10,725 nucleotides of DNA from Candidatus Minthomonas equi. GTDB lineage: Bacteria; Bacteroidota; Bacteroidia; Bacteroidales; UBA932. The first letter of the stretch is position 1. Each line of letters starts with the position of its first letter. The position numbers and the translations under genes are program-made. The notes under the pieces are model-generated. The model was not told the DNA's origin. It searched no databases and saw only the letters and a program-made list of their open reading frames with translations. This document shows, one piece after another, positions 1 to 7,299 of the stretch. Where the stretch lies: the NCBI GenBank assembly GCA_018064575.1, contig JAGHUZ010000050.1, forward strand, positions 1-10,725, read 5' to 3'.

Positions 1-16
1 GGTTACTGCACCCGGG

Positions 17-601
17 TCAGATGATGCCGGTGCCGACAGTTTTTTCCAGTATCATATCTTTCGCCCTCCTTATCCTTGTCCGCACGGTATTGAGCGGCAG
101 ACTCAATTTTGAAGCGATTTCTTCATACGGCAGTTCATCAAGAAAGCGGAGTTCCGCCACATCCCTGTAAATGGACGGAAGAGAATGTATTCTGTCCACG
201 GCTTCCAGATATGACTGATTGTAAATCAAGGTATCTTCAGGAGAGTTCACCATGACCTGAGGCTGCAGAAGTTCGCCCGAATCATTTGTGGAAAGGGGGG
301 ATACGTCTCTAACCGACCTGCTTCTCAGATAATCAAGCGCCGTACGGGATGCGATGGTATGTATCCAAGTGCTGAAAGACGAAATGTCCGGCTGATAAGA
401 TGAAAGTGCGAAATATGCTTTCCTGTAGGATTCCTGAAGAACGTCCTCCAATTCTTCACCCAGTGAGTACTTCGAGAGGTATCCCTTGAGCATCAATTCC
501 GAGCGTTCCACCAGAACTGCGAATGCAGCGTCATCCCCTGAAACTGCCTCCCGGACCAATGCGGCTTCATCCATGTTCAGGTATTTCCCTTTGACTCCCA
601 T
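17..601 (-). CDS. ECF-type RNA polymerase sigma factor (sigma-70 family)
   Basis: Group 4 (ECF) sigma factor that should direct RNA polymerase to a specific promoter set. With the start at 601 it is 194 aa. Region 2 spans about residues 23-95, including LEDVLQESYRKAY (core binding) and the FSTWIHTIASRTALDYLR segment (-10 recognition). A polar linker of about 35 residues follows. Region 4 spans about 133-187, with the LPSIYRDVAELRF and LPYEEIASKLSLPLNTVRTR helix-turn-helix. Region 3 is absent, as expected for ECF sigmas. The frame stays open upstream to an ATG at 634 inside polA. I prefer the ATG at 601, one base after the polA TGA; an ATG at 574 (MDEAALVREAV, 185 aa) matches usual ECF N-termini and is a real alternative. 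The contact with polA suggests co-transcription and translational coupling. No anti-sigma gene lies in the window, although one could lie beyond position 1. The regulon is unknown. Confidence 0.93.
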   Translation of the reverse strand: MGVKGKYLNMDEAALVREAVSGDDAAFAVLVERSELMLKGYLSKYSLGEELEDVLQESYRKAYFALSSYQPDISSFSTWIHTIASRTALDYLRSRSVRDVSPLSTNDSGELLQPQVMVNSPEDTLIYNQSYLEAVDRIHSLPSIYRDVAELRFLDELPYEEIASKLSLPLNTVRTRIRRAKDMILEKTVGTGII

Positions 602-602
602 T

Positions 603-3245
603 TCAATGCGCTTCCAGCCAGTTTTCACCCACACCGCACTCGACAGTCAGCGGGAATCCGAGATCGATAACACCTTCCATTTCTTCCCGCGCCAGGCTGC
701 AAACCCTGTCCACTTCGTTTTCAGGAACATCAAAGACCAGTTCATCGTGTACCTGAAGAATCATTTTCGCGGCAAGTCCCTCCTTGCGCAACCTGTCCGC
801 CATTCTAACCATCGCGACTTTTATGATATCCGCTGCACTTCCCTGAATGGGGGCATTGATGGCATTTCTCTCTGCCAGAGAGCGGACTGCGTGATTACGG
901 GAATTGATATTGGGAAGGTATCTCTTCCTGTGAAACATAGTCTCGACACAGCCCTCTTCACGAGCTTTCTCCTTCATTCTTTCAATATAAGCCCTGACCC
1001 CGGGATATTGTACGAAGTACTCATCGATGAGTGCCTTGGATTCGGACTGCGGAATACCCAGACGCTGGGACAGTCCGAAGGCGGATATGCCATATATGAT
1101 TCCGAAGTTGGCCGTCTTCGCGCGTGAGCGTTCCTCGCGGGTGATTTCCGCCTCCGCTTTTCCGAATATTCTGGAAGCCGTGGCACTGTGGATATCCTTG
1201 TTTTCACGGAATGCCTCCACCAGTCCGGCATCACCGCTGAGAGCCGCCATCAGCCTGAGTTCTATCTGCGAATAGTCCGCCGAAACTATCAGATTCCCAT
1301 TGCGCGAAGGGATGAACGCCTTCCTGACATTCTTCCCCATATCCGAACGGACAGGTATATTCTGAAGATTCGGTTTCATAGAACTGAGTCGTCCTGTCGC
1401 AGTCATTGACTGATTGAAAGTGGTATGAATCTTTCCGTCCGCAGGAGAGAGAAGCAGCGGCAGAGGCTCCACGTATGTGGACATCATCTTGCGCATTTCG
1501 CGGTATTCCAGGATGGCAGGAATGATGGGATGCCTGTCGGCAATGGAGGAGAGCGTTTCTTCATCTGTACTGTACGAGCCTCTGGCACTCTTTTTCGCTT
1601 TGGGGTCCAGTTTCATCTTTTCGAACAGCACCAATCCCAATCTCATAGGAGAAAGAACATTAAGTGACGGTTCACCAGCCATTTCCCTGATTTCTGCCTC
1701 CTTGGCCGCTATCTTACCGCGAAGTTCATTTCCGAAGGCCGCCAATGATGCCGTATCCAGTCCGAAACCCTCATTTTCCATATCCGAAAGCACACGAATC
1801 AACGGCATCTCGACTTCATCATAAAGTTTTACCTGAGCATCATCCTTCGCCAGTTCTTTTCTGATGACCCCGTATAATTCCACAAGAATGGAACACAATG
1901 CCTTCTCCCGGGCAGTCACCTCCACTTTTCTTTCCTCAAGCTGTGAGAACAAATCCAACTCGCCGGACGACTTGTCCTGCCCGTCAGTCTCCCCCCCCAC
2001 TACCGTTTCCAGTTCAAGTCCCAAATATGTACGGCACAGGATTTCCGCCTTGTGCGACAGTTCCGGATTAATCAGGTAATGAAGAAGTTCGATATCCCCA
2101 AGATATCCATTCAACGCCATCCCTTCTTTTCTGAGAGCATTCATTATTCCCTTCAGGTCAAACCCCACCTTCGCACATTCACTCTCCAATATGGAACGCA
2201 AAGCAGTCGGAGTCTCAGTCACAGCGACTTTGCCACCGGCGGAGATACACCAGTTCCCTGAGACTGAACGCAATATGCCGATGGTATTTTCAGTTTGAGA
2301 AGCTTCCATCACTTCAGAAATTGAAGCATCCGAAAAATGCACGTTGCTGAAAGATGAATTTTCTGCCAGGACATCCTTACCTTCCGGCAACAACTGTTTC
2401 AACGAAGAGAATTCATACTTCTGGAACAGTTCCCGGATTCGTACGCCGTCACCCGTTCCCAACTTCAGGTCTTCACGGCAGCAGTCGAGCGCCACATCGG
2501 TTTTGATGGTCACGAGGAACTTGCTCATTTTCAATTGTTCCTCACTACTGCGAAACGCCTCCGCCTGCTTCGGGGAAAGTTTGTCCAGATTCGCCATTAT
2601 GTTTTCCACGCTCCCGAACTGCGCCACCAGCCTGGAAGCCCCCTTCTCGCCCACTCCGCGCACCCCGGGAACATTGTCGGCTGTGTCTCCCCAAAGTGCG
2701 AGAATGTCTATCACTTGTTCAGGAGAAGAGATTCCATACTTTTCACAGACCTCCTTCACCCCCACAAGTTCATTGTCAGCCCCGCCTTTTCCCGGCTTGT
2801 ACTGAATGATATGTTCGCTTATCAACTGCCCGAAATCCTTGTCCGGGGTCACCATATACACGTCAAACCCTTCCTTCTCACCCCTTACCGCCGCTGAACC
2901 GATAACATCGTCAGCCTCGAAACCGGGCACCATCAGGACAGGAATATCCAATGCCTTTATCATTTCAATCAAGGGTTCCAATGAATCACGGACCACCTCT
3001 GGAGCGGCATCGCGGTTAGCCTTGTAAGGAGGATAAGCTTCGTGGCGGAAAGTGGGGCAATGAGGGTCGAAAGCCACAGCCATATGGGTCGGCTTCTCCC
3101 TCTTGAGGAGTTCGAGAAGATATTTCATAAAACCGAATATCACCGACACATCGGTGCCCTTCGAATTCACCATAGGTCTGCGCATAAATGCATAATACAT
3201 CCTGTACATCAGCGCGTGACCGTCAATCAGAAAAAGCCTGTCCAT
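603..3245 (-). CDS. polA: DNA polymerase I
   Basis: Family A polymerase for Okazaki primer removal, gap filling and repair; 880 aa. The N-terminal 5'-3' exonuclease/flap domain (about 1-290) shows LIDGHALMYR, the AFDP..P.FRHE..P.YKANR block, PGFEADDVIG, TPDKDFGQL, GDTADNVPGV and the GVGEKGA helix-hairpin-helix. The middle domain (about 300-470) is a degenerate 3'-5' exonuclease: the expected FDTET motif is replaced around residues 320-330, the third motif is lost around 445, and only D384 looks retained. The polymerase domain (about 475-880) is intact: the TATGRLSS.PNLQNIP block, motif A DYSQIELR (D657), O-helix R706, K710, F714 and Y718, and motif C QVHDELVF (H833, D834). F714 matches the Phe of E. 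coli Pol I. It starts 5 nt after the dnaG C-terminal ORF and ends against the sigma gene. A G8 run lies in the coding strand at 1991-1998. Confidence 0.98.
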   Translation of the reverse strand: MDRLFLIDGHALMYRMYYAFMRRPMVNSKGTDVSVIFGFMKYLLELLKREKPTHMAVAFDPHCPTFRHEAYPPYKANRDAAPEVVRDSLEPLIEMIKALDIPVLMVPGFEADDVIGSAAVRGEKEGFDVYMVTPDKDFGQLISEHIIQYKPGKGGADNELVGVKEVCEKYGISSPEQVIDILALWGDTADNVPGVRGVGEKGASRLVAQFGSVENIMANLDKLSPKQAEAFRSSEEQLKMSKFLVTIKTDVALDCCREDLKLGTGDGVRIRELFQKYEFSSLKQLLPEGKDVLAENSSFSNVHFSDASISEVMEASQTENTIGILRSVSGNWCISAGGKVAVTETPTALRSILESECAKVGFDLKGIMNALRKEGMALNGYLGDIELLHYLINPELSHKAEILCRTYLGLELETVVGGETDGQDKSSGELDLFSQLEERKVEVTAREKALCSILVELYGVIRKELAKDDAQVKLYDEVEMPLIRVLSDMENEGFGLDTASLAAFGNELRGKIAAKEAEIREMAGEPSLNVLSPMRLGLVLFEKMKLDPKAKKSARGSYSTDEETLSSIADRHPIIPAILEYREMRKMMSTYVEPLPLLLSPADGKIHTTFNQSMTATGRLSSMKPNLQNIPVRSDMGKNVRKAFIPSRNGNLIVSADYSQIELRLMAALSGDAGLVEAFRENKDIHSATASRIFGKAEAEITREERSRAKTANFGIIYGISAFGLSQRLGIPQSESKALIDEYFVQYPGVRAYIERMKEKAREEGCVETMFHRKRYLPNINSRNHAVRSLAERNAINAPIQGSAADIIKVAMVRMADRLRKEGLAAKMILQVHDELVFDVPENEVDRVCSLAREEMEGVIDLGFPLTVECGVGENWLEAH

Positions 3246-3250
3246 AGTTC

Positions 3251-3865
3251 CTAAAATATCGATACCTCTTCAACGAGGATTTTTATCAGTTTCATCAGAT
3301 TCTGAAGATACTGCATCAGTTCCATCTGCCTATCAAAATCAGCACCCGTATGCTGTGCTTCCCCCAGAGCGGATGATGTTTTGTTATATTCCCAGTCCAC
3401 GATTCTGGCCTTGTACATTACAACCGCTTTCGGAATGAGACGGCCGAGAATATTGTCTTCGGGAGTCAACGCTTTATTAAATTCTTCTATCGTAATATTG
3501 TATTTCTGCACTATAAGTTCAAGAGCCTCCCGTGAGACGTTTTCATCCTGATTATTGATAAATGCGCGCTGGATGCGTTCCTGTATCTGGGCGGCATCTC
3601 CTCCGTCACGATTCACTGCAGCGCTTTCAGCGGCATAAAGCCCGAACATTTTCCTGTAAATGTCATTCGCAAAAACCAACGAATCCTCTTCCAGCTGCGC
3701 CGCCACATACTGGAAAACGGTGACGGTCTCTTTCTGCTCATTGCCGTAAAGGAGATTTTCGTCAAACACTAAATCATACTCTCCGTACCGCAGAAGGTAG
3801 TACATCAGTTCGCGCTCCGAAGGCATCAGAAACTCATTCGAAATGCCCCGGTTCCCGTCTGTCAT
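3251..3865 (-). CDS. DnaG primase C-terminal domain encoded as a separate ORF
   Basis: This 204-aa ORF matches the C-terminal part expected at the end of a Bacteroidota DnaG, but it is in a different frame from the primase core. Recognisable segments are the opening SERELMYYLLRYGEYDL, then VFQYVAAQLEEDSLVFANDIYRKMF, the INNQDENVSREALELI segment, LIPKAVVMYKARI and a C-terminal helical end (FDRQMELMQYLQNLMKLIKIL). In family terms this is the DnaB-helicase interaction/regulatory region, a mostly helical domain. The ATG at 3865-3863 overlaps the dnaG TGA (3864-3862) as ATGA, typical of termination-reinitiation. A TTG at 3877 is the other possible start, and the frame is closed upstream by a TGA at 3889-3887. 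The ORF has no internal stop and coding-like composition, so it appears maintained. Assignment rests on remembered family similarity; helicase binding is inferred. polA follows after 5 nt. Confidence 0.82.
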   Translation of the reverse strand: MTDGNRGISNEFLMPSERELMYYLLRYGEYDLVFDENLLYGNEQKETVTVFQYVAAQLEEDSLVFANDIYRKMFGLYAAESAAVNRDGGDAAQIQERIQRAFINNQDENVSREALELIVQKYNITIEEFNKALTPEDNILGRLIPKAVVMYKARIVDWEYNKTSSALGEAQHTGADFDRQMELMQYLQNLMKLIKILVEEVSIF

Positions 3866-5409
3866 ACCTGAAGGCAATACCGGCGTTCATTTTCCGCCCC
3901 GCCCGGCAAAGTGTTTTCCGGGACATCCCCGAAATCGGGCAGAATTTCCCCTCCGGCAGATTCATCCTCCACCGGCTGCGAAGGCCGCACCCCTGCCACC
4001 GCCTTCTCACGCTCCGCCATACGTGCCATCCTGTCCTTCTCCCGCATCTTTTCCTTCTCCCGTTCTTCAAGATGCTTGCGCCGCGCCTTCGCTACCTCAG
4101 CAGAAAGAAGTTCCTGCTTCACACCGAGTTTTTCGGAGCACTGTTCGGTATAGACCTGACGGGATATCGGGTCGGGAATGATGGAAATCGTATGGATAAT
4201 CTCACGGATAAGAACAGCCTTCTTGATAGGGTCTTTCTTTATATCATCCGAGAGCAGTTCATATTTGAATTCTATGAAATCGGTTTCGTTTTCGTCCAGA
4301 AAGGAGTTAATCTCGTCAAGAGTATGGGCACGTGCGAAATCATCGGGGTCCTGACCATCGGGAAACAGAACCACCTTCACGGTCATTCCCTCCTCCAGAA
4401 GCATATCGATACCTCTGATGGAAGCCTTGATGCCTGCGGCGTCACCGTCATACATTACGGTAATGTTTGTTGTGAAGCGTTTGATGAGCCGTATCTGCCC
4501 GGAAGTCAGTGAAGTACCCGAAGAAGCCACTACATTCTCCACTCCAGCCTGAGACATCGAAATCACATCAGCATATCCCTCCACGAGATAACACTTCTGC
4601 TTTTTGGCGATGGCCGCCTTGGCCTGAAAAATACCATAGACCGACTGATTCTTGACATATATTTCGGTTTCGGGGGAATTCACGTATTTGGCCACGGACT
4701 TATCTGTCAGGAGAGTACGTCCTCCGAAAGCTATCACGCGTCCGCTCAGGGAATGAATGGGGAACATCACCCTTTCATAGAACTTGTCGGTAAGCACCCC
4801 CGCACCCCTTTCATAACAAAGTCCCGTAGCGATAAGATATTCCCTCTTATAGCCGGCATTTGCAGCTGCCTCAGCCAGAGAAAGAACCGACTCACCGCCG
4901 GCCCGGAATCCACCGTGCCCATTCGGAGAAAAGCCCAGCCCGAACTTTTCTATGGTCGCATCGCTGAAACCTCGCTTATCCCTGAAATAGCTCAAACCCA
5001 CAGATTTTCCCATTTCAGTATTATACAGCACATCCCTGTAATACTTCTGGGCGAACTCCGAAACTGCCAGCAGGGACTCGTGTCTGAGACGTTCCGCTAC
5101 AGCCTCTTCATCCTCCTCCACATCCTCGACAGTAATACCGTACTTGCGTCCCAGATACTTGATGGCCTCCACGAAGGTCATCTGTTCGTGGTCCTTCAGA
5201 AAGGTCACGACATTCCCGGCCTTGCCACAGCCGAAACACTTGTAAATACCCTTGGAAGGGGATACGTGAAAAGAAGGAGTCTTCTCATTATGGAACGGAC
5301 AGCAGGCGATGTAATTCGCTCCCCTGCGGCGCAATGAAACGAAATCTCCTATCACATCGACGATTTCCGCCGCATCCATCACCTGGTCTATGGTTCTTCT
5401 GTCCAGCAT
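3862..5409 (-). CDS. dnaG: DNA primase, catalytic core without C-terminal domain
   Basis: Synthesises RNA primers for Okazaki fragments at the fork. At 515 aa it is shorter than a complete Bacteroidota DnaG. The CHC2 zinc-binding domain (about 1-100) has C37-x2-H40-x17-C58-x2-C61 within CPFHNEKTPSFHVSPSKG. The N-terminal catalytic subdomain covers about 120-265, with the YFRDKRGFSD, FGLGFSP, RVMFPI and VIAFGGRTL motifs. TOPRIM (about 272-360) carries VEGYADV (E277), YDGDAAG (D321, D323) and DGQDPDDF (D354, D356). A helical segment with PDPISRQVY follows to about 440. From 441 there is a Lys/Arg/Glu-rich, probably coiled stretch and then an acidic/Pro/Gly linker ending at TGA. The protein ends inside this linker, and the missing C-terminal domain is the next ORF in another frame. 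The start at 5409 fits family N-termini (MLDRRTIDQVMDAAEIVDVI). It lies 71 bp after glpC, next to a possible promoter/dyad. Confidence 0.95.
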   Translation of the reverse strand: MLDRRTIDQVMDAAEIVDVIGDFVSLRRRGANYIACCPFHNEKTPSFHVSPSKGIYKCFGCGKAGNVVTFLKDHEQMTFVEAIKYLGRKYGITVEDVEEDEEAVAERLRHESLLAVSEFAQKYYRDVLYNTEMGKSVGLSYFRDKRGFSDATIEKFGLGFSPNGHGGFRAGGESVLSLAEAAANAGYKREYLIATGLCYERGAGVLTDKFYERVMFPIHSLSGRVIAFGGRTLLTDKSVAKYVNSPETEIYVKNQSVYGIFQAKAAIAKKQKCYLVEGYADVISMSQAGVENVVASSGTSLTSGQIRLIKRFTTNITVMYDGDAAGIKASIRGIDMLLEEGMTVKVVLFPDGQDPDDFARAHTLDEINSFLDENETDFIEFKYELLSDDIKKDPIKKAVLIREIIHTISIIPDPISRQVYTEQCSEKLGVKQELLSAEVAKARRKHLEEREKEKMREKDRMARMAEREKAVAGVRPSQPVEDESAGGEILPDFGDVPENTLPGGAENERRYCLQV

Positions 5410-5417
5410 AACGATAG

Positions 5418-5435
5418 CAAAAGTAATAACTTTTG
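5418..5435 (-). promoter_or_regulatory. possible dnaG promoter -7 box inside an inverted repeat
   Basis: On the minus strand TACTTTTG (5425 to 5418) fits the Bacteroidota -7 consensus TAnnTTTG and ends 8 nt before the dnaG ATG. The same bases form a perfect 7-bp inverted repeat with a 4-nt spacer (CAAAAGT/ACTTTTG, 5418-5424 and 5429-5435). I could not find a TTG -33 element 17-23 bp upstream, so this is a weak promoter call. If used, the transcript would have almost no leader. The dyad could be an operator. It is too AT-rich, and lacks the U tract, to be a convincing terminator for glpC. Confidence 0.4.
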
Positions 5436-5480
5436 GTCGAAACGCATATATCCTTTACGACAATGACGTTCTATGCGCTG

Positions 5481-6743
5481 TCACCGTGAGGGGACTGCGA
5501 CATTGAGTCGGGACGTCTTTTCCAAATCGAGGGCCTCTGCCAGAACGGATATGGGGTTGAGCACGGAATATCCGGTACTCATCTCTATCTGCCACTTGCA
5601 GGTTTCACAGTCAGTAATAACAGCCCGGGGATTCAATTTCTTTATCAAATCGAAGAGTTTTGACCCTATGAGCTGGGAATATGGGTAATTCTCCTTCTTG
5701 AAACCGAATGTACCGGCGATACCGCAGCACTCCTGAGGCAGGACTGTCAAATCCATTCCCGGTATCATTTTCAGAAGTTCCGTGGAGTAGATGGTCCATC
5801 CCAGTTTCTGCATATGACAGGCTGTGTGATAGACATATTTTCCACGCCGCTCTTCCTTGAATACCAGACGGATGTCCCCGGATTCCACGCGGTCGAATAT
5901 AAATTTGGTGGCCAGCATCAGATGAGGACGGATATCTGCAGTTTTCAGTCCGAGGAGATGTTCGTATTCATCTCTCATAGTGAAGGTGCAAGTGCTCGAT
6001 GAAGTCAATACGGCTTCAGAACCGTCCCTGAGGGCTTTCCGCATCGCATCGAGATTCTTCGAGCCGTTTACGGCGGCCTGACGTCCCATTCCATTGGAAA
6101 TCATAGCCACTCCGCAGCATTTCTCCCCTTCCAGCATTCTGACTCCATATCCGCAGGCATTCATCAGCTTGACGAAATCCTGACCGAGTTCAGGATAATT
6201 GTAGTTCACGTAACATCCGTGAAAATAGCTGACGAATCTTCTGAAGTTCTCCTGTGACGGAACCTGTTCTCTGAACCAATTCTCAAATTTCAATTTACTA
6301 TATGAAGGGAATTTGCGGCGTGAATCCACGCCGAAGAGATTCATCATTTTTTTGACCGGTTTCCACTCAAGCAGAGCATTCACCGTCGGAGCCATCGGCG
6401 AGGCCAGTGAACCAACAAAGTCGGTGCTGGCCAGAATAGTATCTCTCAGCGGATTTGACTGATGTCCGTATTTGAGTCTGGAGGCCTGGATTATATCTCC
6501 GACTTTCACTCCTGAAGGACAGGCCACTTCACACCTTTTGCAATTCAGACAGTACTTGAGAGTGAGGTCGAAGAAAGCAGGATCCTTCAGACGATAACGT
6601 TCACCGTCGGGACCGGCCTGCTTGGGACCGGGATAATGAGGATTCGCCGCCATCATCGGGCACACAGAAGTGCAGAGATTGCATTTCAAACACTGCTCGA
6701 AATTATTGGGACTGATGTTAGATTCCTGCATAAATGCTGACAA
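5481..6743 (-). CDS. glpC: Anaerobic glycerol-3-phosphate dehydrogenase subunit C (Fe-S, membrane-anchoring subunit)
   Basis: GlpC passes electrons from the GlpA/GlpB flavoproteins to the quinone pool and holds the complex at the membrane. This 420-aa protein has two N-terminal 4Fe-4S ferredoxin motifs, C18-x2-C21-x2-C24-x3-C28-P and C65-x2-C68-x2-C71-x3-C75-P. Two CCG (heterodisulfide-reductase-like) domains follow: the first with C177, C209-C210-G and C252, the second with C309, C339-C340-G, C379 and C382. No transmembrane helix is apparent, so peripheral attachment is expected, as in E. coli GlpC. It begins 4 nt after the glpB stop, so the genes are almost certainly one operon. The lone symbol could be confused with other CCG Fe-S proteins such as LutA or HdrD, but the glpA-glpB neighbours decide it. 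The next gene, dnaG, is co-directional after 71 bp and no clear terminator separates them. Confidence 0.94.
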   Translation of the reverse strand: MSAFMQESNISPNNFEQCLKCNLCTSVCPMMAANPHYPGPKQAGPDGERYRLKDPAFFDLTLKYCLNCKRCEVACPSGVKVGDIIQASRLKYGHQSNPLRDTILASTDFVGSLASPMAPTVNALLEWKPVKKMMNLFGVDSRRKFPSYSKLKFENWFREQVPSQENFRRFVSYFHGCYVNYNYPELGQDFVKLMNACGYGVRMLEGEKCCGVAMISNGMGRQAAVNGSKNLDAMRKALRDGSEAVLTSSSTCTFTMRDEYEHLLGLKTADIRPHLMLATKFIFDRVESGDIRLVFKEERRGKYVYHTACHMQKLGWTIYSTELLKMIPGMDLTVLPQECCGIAGTFGFKKENYPYSQLIGSKLFDLIKKLNPRAVITDCETCKWQIEMSTGYSVLNPISVLAEALDLEKTSRLNVAVPSR

Positions 6744-6747
6744 ACTG

Positions 6748-7299
6748 TTATTTCACCAAAATTGAAACTATTTTCAGGGCACTCTGCTCTATGTCGGTTT
6801 CACCCGCGAGAATTTCTCCTGCCGCCCACAGATTAGCGGCGGGTACACCTCCTATGAACACACGTCCGTCCTCCGTGGGCTTTACACCGAAGCGTTCGAA
6901 AGGCTGAACCGCATAGAAATCGTCATTATACCACTTGTCCCTGCACGAATCGAACTCCACGTCACATCCGAAGACAGGTTCAATGACTGCATCCATCGTG
7001 GCCACGAGTCCGCGGCTGAAGAATTTGCCGGAGGCAAGGATAAAATGGTCGGCTTCGAGACGGGTCCCCTCCAGATTTCTGGTTCTGACCGCTTTCAGGG
7101 CATTTCCGTCCCATTCTCCGGAAATGACGGAATCCCCCGGAAGGAAAGCGCCTCCCGCAGCGATGTATTCATCCTTAGGGGTTTTGTGCAGACTGAGACC
7201 TTCGCTGATGATGAGACAGCGTTTGCCTGCCTTATGCAGTTGTAGTCCTGCGGTGACTCCGGCTAATCCTCCGCCTATTATGATGATGTCGTATCTCAT
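6748..7299 (-). CDS. glpB: Compact anaerobic glycerol-3-phosphate dehydrogenase subunit B (FAD protein)
   Basis: Flavoprotein subunit of GlpABC. Only 183 aa, against about 420 in E. coli GlpB. Residues 1-38 are the Rossmann FAD-binding start (YDIIIIGGGLAGVTAGLQL, with G9, G10, G11, G14, followed by KRCLIISEG). Residues 49-183 match the C-terminal part of GlpB: GGAFLPGDSV, RTRN, FILASGKFFSRGLVA, EPVFG.DV, W[Y]..DF[Y]A.QPF..FGV, then an NLWAAGEILAG end. The roughly 240 residues that lie between these parts in E. coli are absent, with no stop or frame break, so this reads as a compact in-frame form, not a pseudogene. The very C-terminal Gly-rich GCGGGV-type segment is also different here (ETDIEQSALKI). 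The ATG overlaps the glpA TGA as ATGA (7299-7296), and glpC follows after 4 nt. FAD binding is likely; retention of full GlpB function is inferred. Confidence 0.85.
   Translation of the reverse strand: MRYDIIIIGGGLAGVTAGLQLHKAGKRCLIISEGLSLHKTPKDEYIAAGGAFLPGDSVISGEWDGNALKAVRTRNLEGTRLEADHFILASGKFFSRGLVATMDAVIEPVFGCDVEFDSCRDKWYNDDFYAVQPFERFGVKPTEDGRVFIGGVPAANLWAAGEILAGETDIEQSALKIVSILVK

Noticed and set aside
486..1127. Plus-strand open frames across polA, dnaG and glpA
   Set aside because: All are opposite well-supported genes with catalytic motifs, and none shows a domain or its own promoter and start region.
3862..3889. Programmed -1 frameshift joining the two primase ORFs
   Set aside because: The overlap of open frames contains no X-XXY-YYZ heptamer and no evident stimulatory stem; the GGAAAAT just before it lies upstream of a TGA in the target frame.
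3834..4070. Arg/Trp-rich minus-strand frame inside the end of dnaG
   Set aside because: Its composition is an artefact of reading the Lys/Glu/Arg linker codons in another frame, and it covers neither half of the primase.
5470..5495. Small TCAC-C-GTGA dyad at the glpC stop as a terminator
   Set aside because: Four-base arms with no U tract; too weak to call.
6748..7299. glpB as a pseudogene
   Set aside because: The frame is intact from an ATGA overlap with glpA to a 4-nt gap before glpC, and both conserved ends are in the same frame, so a compact functional protein is more likely.
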